From Microbacteriaceae bacterium (GTDB lineage: Bacteria; Actinomycetota; Actinomycetes; Actinomycetales; Microbacteriaceae), in the NCBI GenBank assembly GCA_004297935.1, contig SCRE01000006.1:310001-374000 (forward strand): 64,000 bases of DNA, read 5' to 3'. Numbering within the stretch: the stretch's first letter is position 1; every line of letters starts with the position of its first letter. The position numbers and the translations under genes were made by a program. Shown in pieces: positions 47,112-56,352 of the stretch. The notes under the pieces were generated by a model that made no database searches, was not told the DNA's origin, and worked only from the letters and a program-made list of their open reading frames with translations.

Positions 47112-50100
47112 ATGACCCCGCAATCCGCCGGAGCTGAGACACGCCCATCAGATCTGTCCACCGCCGCCATCGCGCTGGTCGAACAGTGGTTGAGCGCCGG
47201 CGCGGACACGGTCGGCGCGGACGGCAAGCGAACGAAGGTGGATCCGGCTGCCGAGCGGCTGGCGGGCGTGCTCAAAGATCCGAACGGGCTCGACTTCGCC
47301 GTCGGGTTCGTCGACGGCGTCGCCCGGCCTCAGGACCTGTTCGTCGCGGGTTACAACCTGCAGCGCATCGCGAAGAAGGCGCCCGCGTTCCTGCCCTGGT
47401 ATATGCGCTTCGCGATCTGGCTCGGCGGTGTCTTCGGCCCTGTCGTGCCGTGGATCGTCATCCCGATCGCGCGCGCCGTGCTGCGCCGGATGGTCGGCCA
47501 CCTCGTCGTGGATGCGACGCCCGCCAAACTCGGCGAAGCCATCGCGCAGCTGCGTGCGCCCCTTCGAGACGGTCGCAGAGCGACCTCCTCAAGACAGGCG
47601 GCAGGCTCAGCGGTCGGGCAGGGGGACACACCGGGTCCGCGACTGAATCTCAACCTTCTCGGTGAGGCTGTTCTCGGTGAGAGGGAGGCAGCCCGTCGCC
47701 TCGACGGCACCCGCGCTCTGCTCGCCCGGGACGACGTCGACTACGTGTCGATCAAGGTCTCCTCGATCGCCAGCCAACTGTCGATGTGGTCGTTCGACGA
47801 GGCGGTCACCCGGGTCGTGGAACGGTTGACACCGCTGTATGAGCTGGCCGCAGGATTAGACTCGAATTCTTCAAGCCCCGGTGGTCGAGTAGGTCGCGCA
47901 GCGACCGTATCGAGACCGCCCACCAAGTTCATCAATCTCGACATGGAGGAATACCACGACCTCGGCCTGACGATCGCCGTGTTCCAGCGCATCCTGAGCC
48001 AGCCGCAGTTGCAGCAGCTCGAGGCCGGCATCGTCTTGCAGGCGTACCTGCCCGATGCGCTGGACGCGCTGCAGGGCCTCACAGAATGGGCGCAGGCCCG
48101 CAGGGCGGGCGGGGGCGCGCCGATCAAAGTGCGTCTGGTCAAGGGTGCGAATCTCGCGATGGAGCGTGTCGACGCCGTTGTCCACGGCTGGCCGCAGGCG
48201 CCGTACGGCAACAAGCAGTCGACCGACGCCAACTACAAACGGGTGCTCGACTGGGCGCTGACCCCCGACCACACCCATGCGGTGAGGCTCGGTGTGGCCG
48301 GCCACAACCTGTTCGACGTCGCCTTCGCCTGGCTGCTCGCCACCCGGCGCGGCGTCGAAGACCGCGTTGAGTTCGAGATGCTCCTCGGCATGGCGACCGA
48401 ACAGGCGGATGCCGTCACCCGGACCGTCGGCCGCCTTCTGCTCTACACGCCTGTCGTCCACCCCCGCGAGTTCGACGTCGCCATCTCCTACCTGATCCGC
48501 AGGCTTGAAGAGAACGCCAGCAGTGAGAACTTCATGTCGGCGGTGTTCGAACTGACCCAGAATCGAGCCCTGTTCGAGCGGGAGAAGCAGCGATTCCTTG
48601 CGTCGGTCGCGGAATTCGAGGCGGACGAAGGCCCGCACGGGCTCGCCCCGCTGCCGAATCGCACCCAGGACCGTGGGCGAGAATGGCAGGACGCCGCCGA
48701 CACGACCTGGTTCCGCCCCTCGCCGGTCCTTCTCGACCCGGCGGTCACCGAGGACGGGCTGACCGCTGCGGTGCTCGGCCTGCAACGAGGTCGCTCTGCC
48801 CGATCGGGCGATGCCGGCAGCGGCAATGGTGACAGCGACAGTGGCGACAGCGGCAGTGGCGACAGCGGCAGTGGTGACAGCGGCAGTGGCGACAGCAGCA
48901 GTGGCGACACCGGTGCGCCGCTCACCGAGATGGTCGAGGTGATCGGGTCTGGCGCGGTCTCAGCGCCGGGCGAGCCTGCGAGCGGGGGACGTTCGACGAT
49001 GCGGCCGGGCGTCTTTCGCAACGAGCCCGATACCGACCCCGCCCTGCCGGCCAACCGCGCATGGGGGCGACGCATCCTGAGCCGGGTCGCGACATCCGAA
49101 TTGGGGATGGCCACCGTCCTGAACTCCGCCATCACGGATGCCGACACGTTAGAGCGCGTGATCGCGGGCGTGTGCGATGCCGGTGTGCGTTGGGGTTACT
49201 GGCTGGGTACCGATCGCGGAGCGGCGCTCGATCGCGCGGGACTCGCGCTGTCGGCCAACCGTGACCGACTGATCGAGGTGATGGCAGCAGAGACCGGAAA
49301 GACGATCGCGGAGGCGGACGTCGAGGTCAGCGAGGCGGTCGACTTCGCCCACTACTATGCGGCGCGGGCGCGCGAACTCGACACGGTGCAGGGTGCCGTG
49401 TTCTCGCCGTCGAAGCTCACCGTGGTGACGCCGCCGTGGAACTTCCCGGTCGCGATCCCTGCCGGCAGCGTGCTCGCGGCGCTCGCCGCCGGCAGCGGTG
49501 TGATCATCAAGCCGGCGCCGCAGGCGAAGCGTTCAGCGGCGATCATGGTCGAGGCGCTGTGGGAGGCCGGGATCGCGCGTGAGCTGCTCGCGTTGGTCGA
49601 TGTCGAAGAGGGCGAGCTCGGGCGGCGGTTGATCTCCGACCCTCGCGTCGATCGGGTCATTCTCACCGGTGCATACGAGACGGCGAAGCTGTTCCGATCC
49701 TGGCGGCCGGACCTGCCCCTGCTCGCGGAGACGAGCGGCAAGAACGCCATCATCGTCACACCGAACGCCGACTACGATCTCGCGGTCGCCGACATCGTCA
49801 AGAGCGCGTTCGGGCATGCCGGCCAGAAGTGCTCGGCCGCGAGCCTGGTCATCCTGGTCGGCTCCGTGGCGAAGTCGGAGCGCTTCCGCAGCCAGCTCGT
49901 CGACGCCGTCACCAGCCTGCACGTCGGCTACCCGCAGGATGCTCTCAGCCAGATGGGGCCGCTGATCGAGCCTGCTTCCGGCAAGCTCCAGCACGCTCTG
50001 ACCATGCTCGGCGGCGGCGAGGAGTGGCTCGTCACACCCCGGCAGCTGGATTCGACCGGCCGGCTGTGGTCGCCCGGCGTGCGCACCGGAGTGGCGCCCG

Positions 50101-51131
50101 GCTCGTACTTCCATCTCACCGAGTTCTTCGGCCCGGTGCTCGGGATCATGCACGCGCGCAATCTGACCGAGGCGATCCGCTACCAGAACGCAGTCGACTA
50201 CGGCCTCACCGCCGGCCTGCACTCGCTCGACTCGGATGAGCTCGCGCTATGGCTTGCCACGGTCGAGGCGGGCAATCTTTACGTGAATCGCGGCATCACC
50301 GGGGCGATCGTGCAACGCCAGCCGTTCGGCGGTTGGAAGCGTTCCTCCGTGGGTGCAGGCACGAAGGCCGGTGGCCCGAACTATCTTTTCGGCCTCGGTT
50401 CGTGGCTGCCGGAAACGGGGCGCTCCAGCACGAGCCTGCACCTGCGCGGCCTCGACGCCCGGGTGACGCAACTGATCGAGTCCGGTCAGTCGTCGATGAG
50501 CTATGAGGACTTCGACCGGGTGCGCCGTTCGGCCCTGAGCGACGCGATCGCAGCGGCCAACGAGTTCAATCAGGTCAAGGACGTTTCCGGTCTCGGCGTT
50601 GAGCGCAACGTGTTCCGCTACCGGCCGGTGCCGGTCAGCATCCGCCTCTCCGAGGGTTCCGAGCTCCCCGACCTGCTGCGGATCCTTGCCGCCGCGACGG
50701 TCGTGAGGTCGCCGTTCGACGTGAGCGCGCCGCAGAAGCTGCCGAACGCACTGCGCCAGGTGTTGCGCTCGCGCGATGTTCCGGTGGTCATCGAGTCGGA
50801 TGCGACGTGGTTGAGCCGCGTCGCGGCGTCCGGCCCCGGGGTGGGCGCCGCGGGTGCGGCCGGCCCGGGTGCGGCCGGCCCGGGTGCGGACGTCTCGAAC
50901 GGGACGGTGTCAGGCCCGGTCGCGCGCGACGTGCATCGCATCCGCTTGATCGGCGGGAACCCGGTCGCCCTCGCCGGCGCCCTCGGCGGAACGCCGGACG
51001 TCGCGGTCTATGCGGGTGCGGTGACGCCGTCCGGCCGGGTCGAGTTGTTGCCGTTCGTGCGCGAGCAGGCGATCTCGATCACGAACCACCGCTTCGGCAA
51101 CCCGACCCGCCTGAGCGAGGGTGTCATCTGA
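47112..51131 (+). CDS. putA: Bifunctional proline dehydrogenase / glutamate-semialdehyde dehydrogenase
   Basis: The 1339-residue enzyme oxidises proline to glutamate in two steps. The FAD barrel (about 40-480) shows LRRMVGHLVVD, INLDMEEYHDLGLT, VRLVKGANLAMERVD and VEFEMLLGMATEQ; the ALDH half (about 640-1130) shows TPPWNFPVAIPAGSVLAALA, ETSGKNAI, GHAGQKCSAASLVI and QPFGGWKRSSVG. There is no DNA-binding ribbon-helix-helix start. Three foreign pieces lie in frame: repeat-derived peptide at ~150-161 and ~257-269, and a GDSGS array at ~569-600 in the linker between domains. A ~200-residue C-terminal part has no known activity. ATG 47112 follows the duplicated leader. Confidence 0.95.
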   Translation: MTPQSAGAETRPSDLSTAAIALVEQWLSAGADTVGADGKRTKVDPAAERLAGVLKDPNGLDFAVGFVDGVARPQDLFVAGYNLQRIAKKAPAFLPWYMRFAIWLGGVFGPVVPWIVIPIARAVLRRMVGHLVVDATPAKLGEAIAQLRAPLRDGRRATSSRQAAGSAVGQGDTPGPRLNLNLLGEAVLGEREAARRLDGTRALLARDDVDYVSIKVSSIASQLSMWSFDEAVTRVVERLTPLYELAAGLDSNSSSPGGRVGRAATVSRPPTKFINLDMEEYHDLGLTIAVFQRILSQPQLQQLEAGIVLQAYLPDALDALQGLTEWAQARRAGGGAPIKVRLVKGANLAMERVDAVVHGWPQAPYGNKQSTDANYKRVLDWALTPDHTHAVRLGVAGHNLFDVAFAWLLATRRGVEDRVEFEMLLGMATEQADAVTRTVGRLLLYTPVVHPREFDVAISYLIRRLEENASSENFMSAVFELTQNRALFEREKQRFLASVAEFEADEGPHGLAPLPNRTQDRGREWQDAADTTWFRPSPVLLDPAVTEDGLTAAVLGLQRGRSARSGDAGSGNGDSDSGDSGSGDSGSGDSGSGDSSSGDTGAPLTEMVEVIGSGAVSAPGEPASGGRSTMRPGVFRNEPDTDPALPANRAWGRRILSRVATSELGMATVLNSAITDADTLERVIAGVCDAGVRWGYWLGTDRGAALDRAGLALSANRDRLIEVMAAETGKTIAEADVEVSEAVDFAHYYAARARELDTVQGAVFSPSKLTVVTPPWNFPVAIPAGSVLAALAAGSGVIIKPAPQAKRSAAIMVEALWEAGIARELLALVDVEEGELGRRLISDPRVDRVILTGAYETAKLFRSWRPDLPLLAETSGKNAIIVTPNADYDLAVADIVKSAFGHAGQKCSAASLVILVGSVAKSERFRSQLVDAVTSLHVGYPQDALSQMGPLIEPASGKLQHALTMLGGGEEWLVTPRQLDSTGRLWSPGVRTGVAPGSYFHLTEFFGPVLGIMHARNLTEAIRYQNAVDYGLTAGLHSLDSDELALWLATVEAGNLYVNRGITGAIVQRQPFGGWKRSSVGAGTKAGGPNYLFGLGSWLPETGRSSTSLHLRGLDARVTQLIESGQSSMSYEDFDRVRRSALSDAIAAANEFNQVKDVSGLGVERNVFRYRPVPVSIRLSEGSELPDLLRILAAATVVRSPFDVSAPQKLPNALRQVLRSRDVPVVIESDATWLSRVAASGPGVGAAGAAGPGAAGPGADVSNGTVSGPVARDVHRIRLIGGNPVALAGALGGTPDVAVYAGAVTPSGRVELLPFVREQAISITNHRFGNPTRLSEGVI
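47560..47593. repeat. Short repeat of the CCCTTCGAGAC type inside putA
   Basis: CCCCTTCGAGACGGTCGC followed by AGAGCGACCTCCTCAAG forms an imperfect palindrome (GGTCGCAGAGCGACC). It resembles a second short repeat type seen beside copy A. It is translated in frame as LRDGRRATSSRQ in a surface region of the PRODH half. Confidence 0.6.
47880..47919. repeat. Palindromic repeat family, copy G (in frame inside putA)
   Basis: GGTGGTCGAGTAG begins at 47880, with GTCGCGCAGCGAC as inner hairpin and GTATCGAGACC ending near 47918: the left half of the element. It is read in frame as GGRVGRAATVSRPP just before the conserved KFINLDMEEY of the proline dehydrogenase. Confidence 0.85.
48816..48910. repeat. 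15-bp tandem array encoding GDSGS in putA
   Basis: About six imperfect units of GGCGACAGCGGCAGT encode repeated Gly-Asp-Ser-Gly-Ser. The array lies at the join of the two enzyme halves and makes a long, acidic, flexible linker. Frame is kept because the unit is 15 bp. Confidence 0.85.
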
Positions 51132-51247
51132 GCCCGTGCGCTCTCACCCTCCACCGAGGTGTGGACTTCTGCCGCTTCGCCGCGGGGCGGATTGCGACGT
51201 AAGTCCGCACCTCAGCCTCGGGGCCTTTCGCAGGATACGGTAGCCGT

Positions 51248-52075
51248 ATGACGATTCCCGCTCTCGCGCTGAACAACGGCATGACGATTCCGCAGCTCGG
51301 GCTCGGCACGTGGCCGCTGGATGATGCGCAGGTCGAGGCGACGATCGTCGCGGCGACACGGCTGGGTTATCGGCACATCGACACCGGGGTGTCCTACCAC
51401 AACGAGGTCGGTGTCGGACGCGGAATGGCGGCATCCGGAATTCCGCGTTCCGAGTTGTTCGTGACCACGAAGCTCGACGGCGAGTTCCAGGGCGAGGATC
51501 GGGCGATCGCCGGCCTGGATGCGTGCCTGCAGCGGTTGCAGTTGGATTACGTCGACCTCGTGCTGATTCACTGGCCGTTGCCGCAGCGGGATCAGTACGT
51601 GCCGACCTGGCGCACGTTCCAGACACTCCAAGCCAGTGGCAGAACGCGTGCGATCGGGGTGTCCAACTTCGCGCCGAGACATCTGCAACGGCTGATCGAC
51701 GAGACGGGTGTGGTGCCCGCGGTGAACCAGGTGGAGTTGTCTCCGGCGATCCCGCGCGAGGACTATCGTGCTTTTCATCGTGAACGCGGCATCGTGACCA
51801 TCTCGTACAGCCCGTTGACGGCGGGACGCAACCTGACCGCCGATCCGATGATCGCGCGACTCGGTCGTGGCCATGGGAAGTCGAGTGCGCAGGTGATCCT
51901 GCGCTGGCACGTGCAAGCCGGGTTGGTCGCGGTGCCGAAGTCGAAGTCGCCCGAACGGCTCGCGCAGAATCTCGACGTGTTCGACTTCGAACTCACGGCG
52001 GAAGACCTCGCCGCGATCGCGACCCTGTCGCTTGGTCCGGGTGCCGGCGTCGACCCGGAGGCCGACGGGCACTGA
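51248..52075 (+). CDS. Aldo/keto reductase (2,5-diketo-gluconate reductase type)
   Basis: The 275-residue AKR has the order MTIPQLGLGTWPLDD, GYRHIDTGVSYHNEVGVGRG (Asp and Tyr of the catalytic tetrad), FVTTKLDGEFQG (Lys), LVLIHWPLP (His), IGVSNFAPRHLQRL, NQVELSPAIP and VPKSKSPERLAQN for NADPH. Reduces aldehydes or ketones in the cytosol; substrate unknown. It is 116 bp downstream of putA and converges on the GntR gene. Confidence 0.92.
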   Translation: MTIPALALNNGMTIPQLGLGTWPLDDAQVEATIVAATRLGYRHIDTGVSYHNEVGVGRGMAASGIPRSELFVTTKLDGEFQGEDRAIAGLDACLQRLQLDYVDLVLIHWPLPQRDQYVPTWRTFQTLQASGRTRAIGVSNFAPRHLQRLIDETGVVPAVNQVELSPAIPREDYRAFHRERGIVTISYSPLTAGRNLTADPMIARLGRGHGKSSAQVILRWHVQAGLVAVPKSKSPERLAQNLDVFDFELTAEDLAAIATLSLGPGAGVDPEADGH

Positions 52076-52086
52076 AACCAGCCGGC

Positions 52087-52473
52087 TTACGAGCGGTCGC
52101 TCCGAACCTCCGGACCGCGGGTGTGGCGCAGCGCGGCGGTGACGATCTCGGTCGCTTCGTTCACGGGGATGCCGAGCTCAGACATCCGCAGAGCGAAAGC
52201 GGATGCCGCCAGCTGCGCCTGCCGGTGCGTCGCGTCCCCGGTCGCCGCGATGAACGAGCCCTGACGGCCGCGCGTCTCGATCACCTCGTCCTGTTCGAGT
52301 CTGCGGTAGCTGCGCGCGACCGTGTTCGCGGCGAGCCCGAGGTCGTCGGCGAGTTTGCGCACTGTCGGCAGCCGTGCGCCTGCGGCAAGCTCGCCGCTGC
52401 GCACCGCCTCGATGATCTGCATGCGCAGCTGCTCGAAGGGCGGTATCGCAGAGCCGTGGTCGATGCTCAGCAT
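52087..52473 (-). CDS. GntR-family regulator, YtrA type
   Basis: The 128-residue protein has a GntR winged helix (PPFEQLRMQIIEAVRSGELA, GARLPTVRKLADDLGLAANT, VARSYRRLEQDEVIETRGRQ) and only ~45 residues after it, the short YtrA-type tail without an effector domain. YtrA proteins usually control adjacent ABC exporters; none is adjacent here. It is 11 bp from the converging aldo/keto reductase. Confidence 0.9.
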   Translation of the reverse strand: MLSIDHGSAIPPFEQLRMQIIEAVRSGELAAGARLPTVRKLADDLGLAANTVARSYRRLEQDEVIETRGRQGSFIAATGDATHRQAQLAASAFALRMSELGIPVNEATEIVTAALRHTRGPEVRSDRS

Positions 52474-52574
52474 TCGGTTCTGCCGGGTGACCGCTCAGTC
52501 ATGCCACCGATCCCTTCGTCGTATTGATGATGTACCGAGATGGCGCGGGTGGGCAAGCGGAACCCGGCGCGGAC

Positions 52575-54038
52575 TCACGGCACGACTTCCCGCGAGGCGC
52601 TGGGCAGCAGCGGCAATTCGATTGTGACGCGCAGTCCGGCACCCGGCACGTTCGCCAGCGAAACGGTCCCACGCGCGGAGGTGGCAAGCGCGTTGACGAT
52701 CGCGAGACCCAGCCCGCCGCCGCTGTGGGCGGCACGCGAGGAATCCGCCCGGGTGAAGCGGTCCAGCGCGACCGGGATGAATTCGTCCGGCATGCCGGGC
52801 CCGGTGTCCTCGACAATCAGTCTCACCAGGTCTGCTGTGTGGGTCAGTGAGGCGGTCACACTTCCCGGGTCGGCGGGGCCGGACCCGCCCGGTGCCGCTG
52901 CAGCCTCGGCACCGGCCTCCGCAGCGCGCGCATCCGCGATTGCGGCGACCGCGTTGCCGAGCAGGTTGTCCAGGATGCGCCCGACATCCTGCGTCGACAA
53001 CCCGATGGCCGCATCGGCCGAGTCATTGGGCGCGTAGTCGAAGTCGATCGCGGGCCCTGCCTGGCCGGCGGCACCGGATTCGAGCGAACGGGCGCGGTCG
53101 ATCGCGTCGGCCAGTTCGTCGGTCAACTCGCGCCAGCTCGTGCGACCGGTCGAGGTCGTCGCCTCGATCCGTGACAGCTCCAGAAGATTCTTTGCAAGCT
53201 GCGACAGCCGCAGCACGGCGCCGTGCGACGAGCGGATGTCCCGCAGCAGCGCATCCGCATTCCCGCTGTCCAACTCGGCAAGCTCGAGCTCGCCCTGCAG
53301 GACGGCGAGCGGCGTGCGCAATTCGTGGCTCGCATCCGACACCATCTGCTTCTCGCGATCGGCGGATGCCCGCAACTGCCTGATCAGGCTGTTCAGCGTC
53401 AGGGCGAGTGCAGACAGTTCGTCACGCGCGGGGCCGACCGGGAGCAATTCGGCCGAGGGCCTCGCGGACAAGCGGTCGGCCTGCCGCTGCATGTTCTTGA
53501 CCGGTCGCAGCGCAGTGCGTGACAACAGCCATGACGCGATCCCGAAGCAGACGACGAGCACCGCGGCGCCGATGATGAGGGCCACGCTCAGACGGTCGAG
53601 CACGAGATCGTTGGAGTCCTCGTTGCGCACGGCGATGACCTGCCAGGTCCCCGTGGGAGTTTCGGTGCTCGTCGCGAAGGCGAGGTAGCTGGCGCCGGCC
53701 GTCGTGATCTCCTGTGGCCTGTCTTTCACGGCGGCCAGCTCGGTGACTCTGTGCCGCAGACTGCGCGGAAGGGCCATCAGTCGAACCGTGCCGGTCGGGT
53801 CGAGGATCGCGATGTCCTGGCTTTCGCCCGGAGTCCCGATCGGCTGGTTCGGATGGCTCTCCAAGGTCTCCGCAAAGGGTGCGGCGTCGTGCTGCAGCAG
53901 CGTGACGGTCGCGTTGTGCTGCAGCGCGGCGACGCCCATCCGCACGCCCACGACGGCCGCGGCGCCGAAGACGATCAACACGATCAGACTGCCGATCGTG
54001 ATGCGCGCCGAGATCGACAGGCGACGGAACGCGTTCAC
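52575..54038 (-). CDS. Two-component sensor histidine kinase
   Basis: The 487-residue kinase has a first membrane helix (ITIGSLIVLIVFGAAAVVGV), a ~115-residue outer domain, a second helix (VALIIGAAVLVVCFGIASWL), a HAMP linker (TALRPVKNMQRQADRLSA), the phospho-His box SDASHELRTPLAVLQGEL and an ATPase domain (DNLLGNAVAAIADA, VEDTGPGMPDEF, SGGGLGLAIVNAL). An Ala/Gly-rich insert (AEAGAEAAAAPGGSGPAD) splits the ATPase domain. The gene starts 13 bp after the response regulator stop on the same strand. The signal is unknown; the outer domain has a PAS-like TGTWQVIAVRNE end. Confidence 0.93.
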   Translation of the reverse strand: MNAFRRLSISARITIGSLIVLIVFGAAAVVGVRMGVAALQHNATVTLLQHDAAPFAETLESHPNQPIGTPGESQDIAILDPTGTVRLMALPRSLRHRVTELAAVKDRPQEITTAGASYLAFATSTETPTGTWQVIAVRNEDSNDLVLDRLSVALIIGAAVLVVCFGIASWLLSRTALRPVKNMQRQADRLSARPSAELLPVGPARDELSALALTLNSLIRQLRASADREKQMVSDASHELRTPLAVLQGELELAELDSGNADALLRDIRSSHGAVLRLSQLAKNLLELSRIEATTSTGRTSWRELTDELADAIDRARSLESGAAGQAGPAIDFDYAPNDSADAAIGLSTQDVGRILDNLLGNAVAAIADARAAEAGAEAAAAPGGSGPADPGSVTASLTHTADLVRLIVEDTGPGMPDEFIPVALDRFTRADSSRAAHSGGGLGLAIVNALATSARGTVSLANVPGAGLRVTIELPLLPSASREVVP

Positions 54039-54051
54039 GGGCTGGCGGCCT

Positions 54052-54750
54052 TCACGAGTTGGCGGACTGGCTGCCGACGGCGGTCAGCCGGTAGCCGAGA
54101 CCGCGCAGCGTGATGATCCGCAGACCCGCACCGGAGGCGTCGAGTTTCTTGCGCAGATAGGAGACGTACTGATCGATCACGTTCTGGCCGATGTTCTCGC
54201 TCGAACCCCACACTTCTTCGAGGATCGTGGTTCGCGTCAGAGTGTCGTCCGCGTGCGTGGCGAACAGGCGAAGCAGCGTGAACTCGCGTGGGCTCAGCGG
54301 CAGTTCCTTTCCCTTCACCAGCGCGCGATGCTCGAGCGAATCGATCGTCAGGAGACCGATCGTCAGATGTGGCCGAGAGGTGGCAGGGTCACGGCGCAGC
54401 AGTGCCCGGATGCGTGCGCTCAACTCGGCGAATGCGAACGGCTTCGTGAGGTAGTCGTCCGCTCCGGAGTCGAGTCCATAGACGCGATCCTCGATCGAGT
54501 CACGAGCGGTCAGCATCAGCACGGGCATGGTCCTTCCCGCCTCGCGCACGTGTTTGCAGAATTCGAAGCCGCTCATTCCGGGCAGCATGACGTCGACGGC
54601 GGCCGCCGCGAAGTCGGTGTCACGCACGGCGATCATGGCTTGGATGCCGTCGCCGACGGTCGTCACTTCATACCCTTCGGCCGTCAGACTGCGCTTCAAC
54701 AGACGGGCCAGGTCTTCGTCGTCTTCTACTACGAGCAGTTTCACGTTCAT
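54052..54750 (-). CDS. OmpR-family response regulator
   Basis: The 232-residue regulator has a receiver domain (LLVVEDDEDLARLL, phospho-Asp in AAVDVMLPGMSGFEF, TARDSIEDRV, Lys in YLTKPFAFAEL) and a winged helix (LSPREFTLLRLFATHADDTL, VSYLRKKLD, TLRGLGYRLT). It is expressed with the kinase that follows and probably regulates itself and nearby genes. Confidence 0.94.
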   Translation of the reverse strand: MNVKLLVVEDDEDLARLLKRSLTAEGYEVTTVGDGIQAMIAVRDTDFAAAAVDVMLPGMSGFEFCKHVREAGRTMPVLMLTARDSIEDRVYGLDSGADDYLTKPFAFAELSARIRALLRRDPATSRPHLTIGLLTIDSLEHRALVKGKELPLSPREFTLLRLFATHADDTLTRTTILEEVWGSSENIGQNVIDQYVSYLRKKLDASGAGLRIITLRGLGYRLTAVGSQSANS

Positions 54751-54869
54751 ATGCTCTCAGAATCCGCCGAGTGCCGCCTGTGGTCTGCCGGTGTGGCAAC
54801 TGTCCGTTGCCGGCACATGTTCAGGTCTGCCAGGCCTGCACACCTCTGCGGCTGCGCACATCGCGCCCC

Positions 54870-55307
54870 CTACTCCTGGGTGCGGTGGATCAGCCGGGAG
54901 AGCACGATGGCGCTGCGCGTGTGGTCGACGTTCGGGGCCAGTCGCACCCGTTCGAGCGCCGCCTCGAGACTCGCGATGTCGCGTGATCGAATATGCACGA
55001 TCGCATCAGCACTGCCGGTGACGGTTCCGGCGTCCACCACCTCGGGCACGGCCGACAGGATGCGCAACAGCTCATCGGGCGCGACGGTGCCGCGGCAGAA
55101 CAGCTCGACATACGCTTCCGTGCCCATGCCGTCGACAGCCGGATCGACCTGGATGGTGAATCCGCGGATCACGCCGTCCGCCGCGAGGCGGTCCACACGA
55201 CGCTTGACCGCGGATGCCGACAGCCCCACGACAGACCCGATGTCGCCGTAGCCGGCGCGGGAGTTCTGCCGCAAGAGATCGAGAATGCTGCGATCGAGGT
55301 TGTCCAC
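54870..55307 (-). CDS. Lrp/AsnC-family regulator (2)
   Basis: The 145-residue protein has the AsnC HTH (LDRSILDLLRQNSRAGYGDI, GLSASAVKRRVDRLAADGVI) and the RAM domain (AYVELFCRGTVAPDELLRIL, GTVTGSADAIVHIRSRD). Start is GTG 55307. It is divergent from the DDAH gene; the shared 103-bp gap carries TTGCGCA (55330-55336). An arginine-responsive control of DDAH and the following gene is likely. Confidence 0.9.
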   Translation of the reverse strand: MDNLDRSILDLLRQNSRAGYGDIGSVVGLSASAVKRRVDRLAADGVIRGFTIQVDPAVDGMGTEAYVELFCRGTVAPDELLRILSAVPEVVDAGTVTGSADAIVHIRSRDIASLEAALERVRLAPNVDHTRSAIVLSRLIHRTQE

Positions 55308-55329
55308 ATCGTCATCCTATGAGAGATCA

Positions 55330-55336
55330 TTGCGCA
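55330..55336 (+). promoter_or_regulatory. TTGCGCA motif in the AsnC-DDAH gap
   Basis: TTGCGCA (55330-55336) stands in the divergent gap, with further GCGC-centred near copies before the DDAH start (ATCGCGCCA, CCGCGCACC). It repeats the motif found upstream of the E1-like gene and in the duplicated leaders. Confidence 0.45.
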
Positions 55337-55410
55337 CAGGCGAGGAATCGCGCCAAAAAGCCGCGCACCAAGCCGAGAATCACCGGATAGCTGCGTGCAA
55401 GACTGGGAAC

Positions 55411-56328
55411 ATGTCCGCACTCTCCACCGCCGGCGGCGGCACATCACAGACCCGAACGACATCGCACGATCAGGCATCGGAGTCGTCCTCCGTGCGTGTC
55501 ACCCCGGCTCGCGTCGCGACAGTGCGCAGCTACCTGATGTGCCGGCCCGACTACTTCACGGTGAGCTACCGCATCAATCCGTGGATGGACCCGGCGGTGC
55601 CGACCGACACCGGCCTGGCCGTTCGGCAGTGGCAGTCGCTGTACGACACCTACCGGCAGCTCGGGCACGACGTGCAACTGATCGACCAGATCGAGGGACT
55701 GCCCGACATGGTCTACACGGCCAACGGCGGATTCGTGATCGACAATCGCGTGTACGGTGCCAGCTTCGCCTACCCGGAGCGGCAGCCCGAGGGGCCCGCG
55801 TTCATGGACTGGTTCCGCGCGCACGGCTTCGATGTCACGGAGCCGCAGCACGTCAACGAGGGCGAAGGCGACTTCCTGCTGGTCGGCAACACGGTGCTGG
55901 CCGGCACGGGTTTTCGCACCAGCACCCAGAGCCACGACGAGGTGGAGCGTGTCTTCGACCGTGAGGTCGTCACGCTCAGCCTGGTCAATCCGAACTTCTA
56001 TCACCTGGACACGGCGATCGCCGTGCTCGACCCGGTGACGAACACCGAGAACGCCAACATCGCCTACCTGCCGAGCGCGTTCGATTCGGCCAGCCTGGCG
56101 ATCCTCGAATCCCGCTATCCGGATGCGATCCTCGTCAGTGAAGAGGACTCCACCGTTCTCGGCCTGAACTCGATCAGCGACGGCTACAACGTCGTGATCT
56201 CCTCCCGCGCGAAGGGCTTCGAGGCCCAGCTGCGTGAGCGCGGCTACAATCCGATCGGCGTCGACCTCTCTGAGCTGCTGCTCGGTGGTGGTGGCGTCAA
56301 ATGCTGCACCTTGGAACTGCGGCGCTGA
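55411..56328 (+). CDS. ddaH: Dimethylarginine dimethylaminohydrolase (DDAH)-family protein
   Basis: The 305-residue protein has a ~30-residue Ser/Thr-rich tail and then the guanidino-group fold: SYLMCRPDYFTVSYRINPWM, GLPDMVYTANGGFV, NEGEGDFLLVG, the catalytic His in NPNFYHLDTAIAVLDP and the catalytic Cys in GGGGVKCCTLELRR at the end. DDAH turns methylarginines into citrulline; bacterial members may also act on arginine. The next gene (24 bp on) is an ornithine-aminotransferase-like protein, a frequent partner in arginine use. Regulated probably by the divergent AsnC protein. Confidence 0.88.
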   Translation: MSALSTAGGGTSQTRTTSHDQASESSSVRVTPARVATVRSYLMCRPDYFTVSYRINPWMDPAVPTDTGLAVRQWQSLYDTYRQLGHDVQLIDQIEGLPDMVYTANGGFVIDNRVYGASFAYPERQPEGPAFMDWFRAHGFDVTEPQHVNEGEGDFLLVGNTVLAGTGFRTSTQSHDEVERVFDREVVTLSLVNPNFYHLDTAIAVLDPVTNTENANIAYLPSAFDSASLAILESRYPDAILVSEEDSTVLGLNSISDGYNVVISSRAKGFEAQLRERGYNPIGVDLSELLLGGGGVKCCTLELRR

Positions 56329-56352
56329 TGCGATGTTGACAGAGCGCTGACG

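Noticed and set aside
48816-48910. Repeated 15-mers considered as CRISPR-like
   Set aside because: No spacers; the array is in frame inside putA and encodes a linker.
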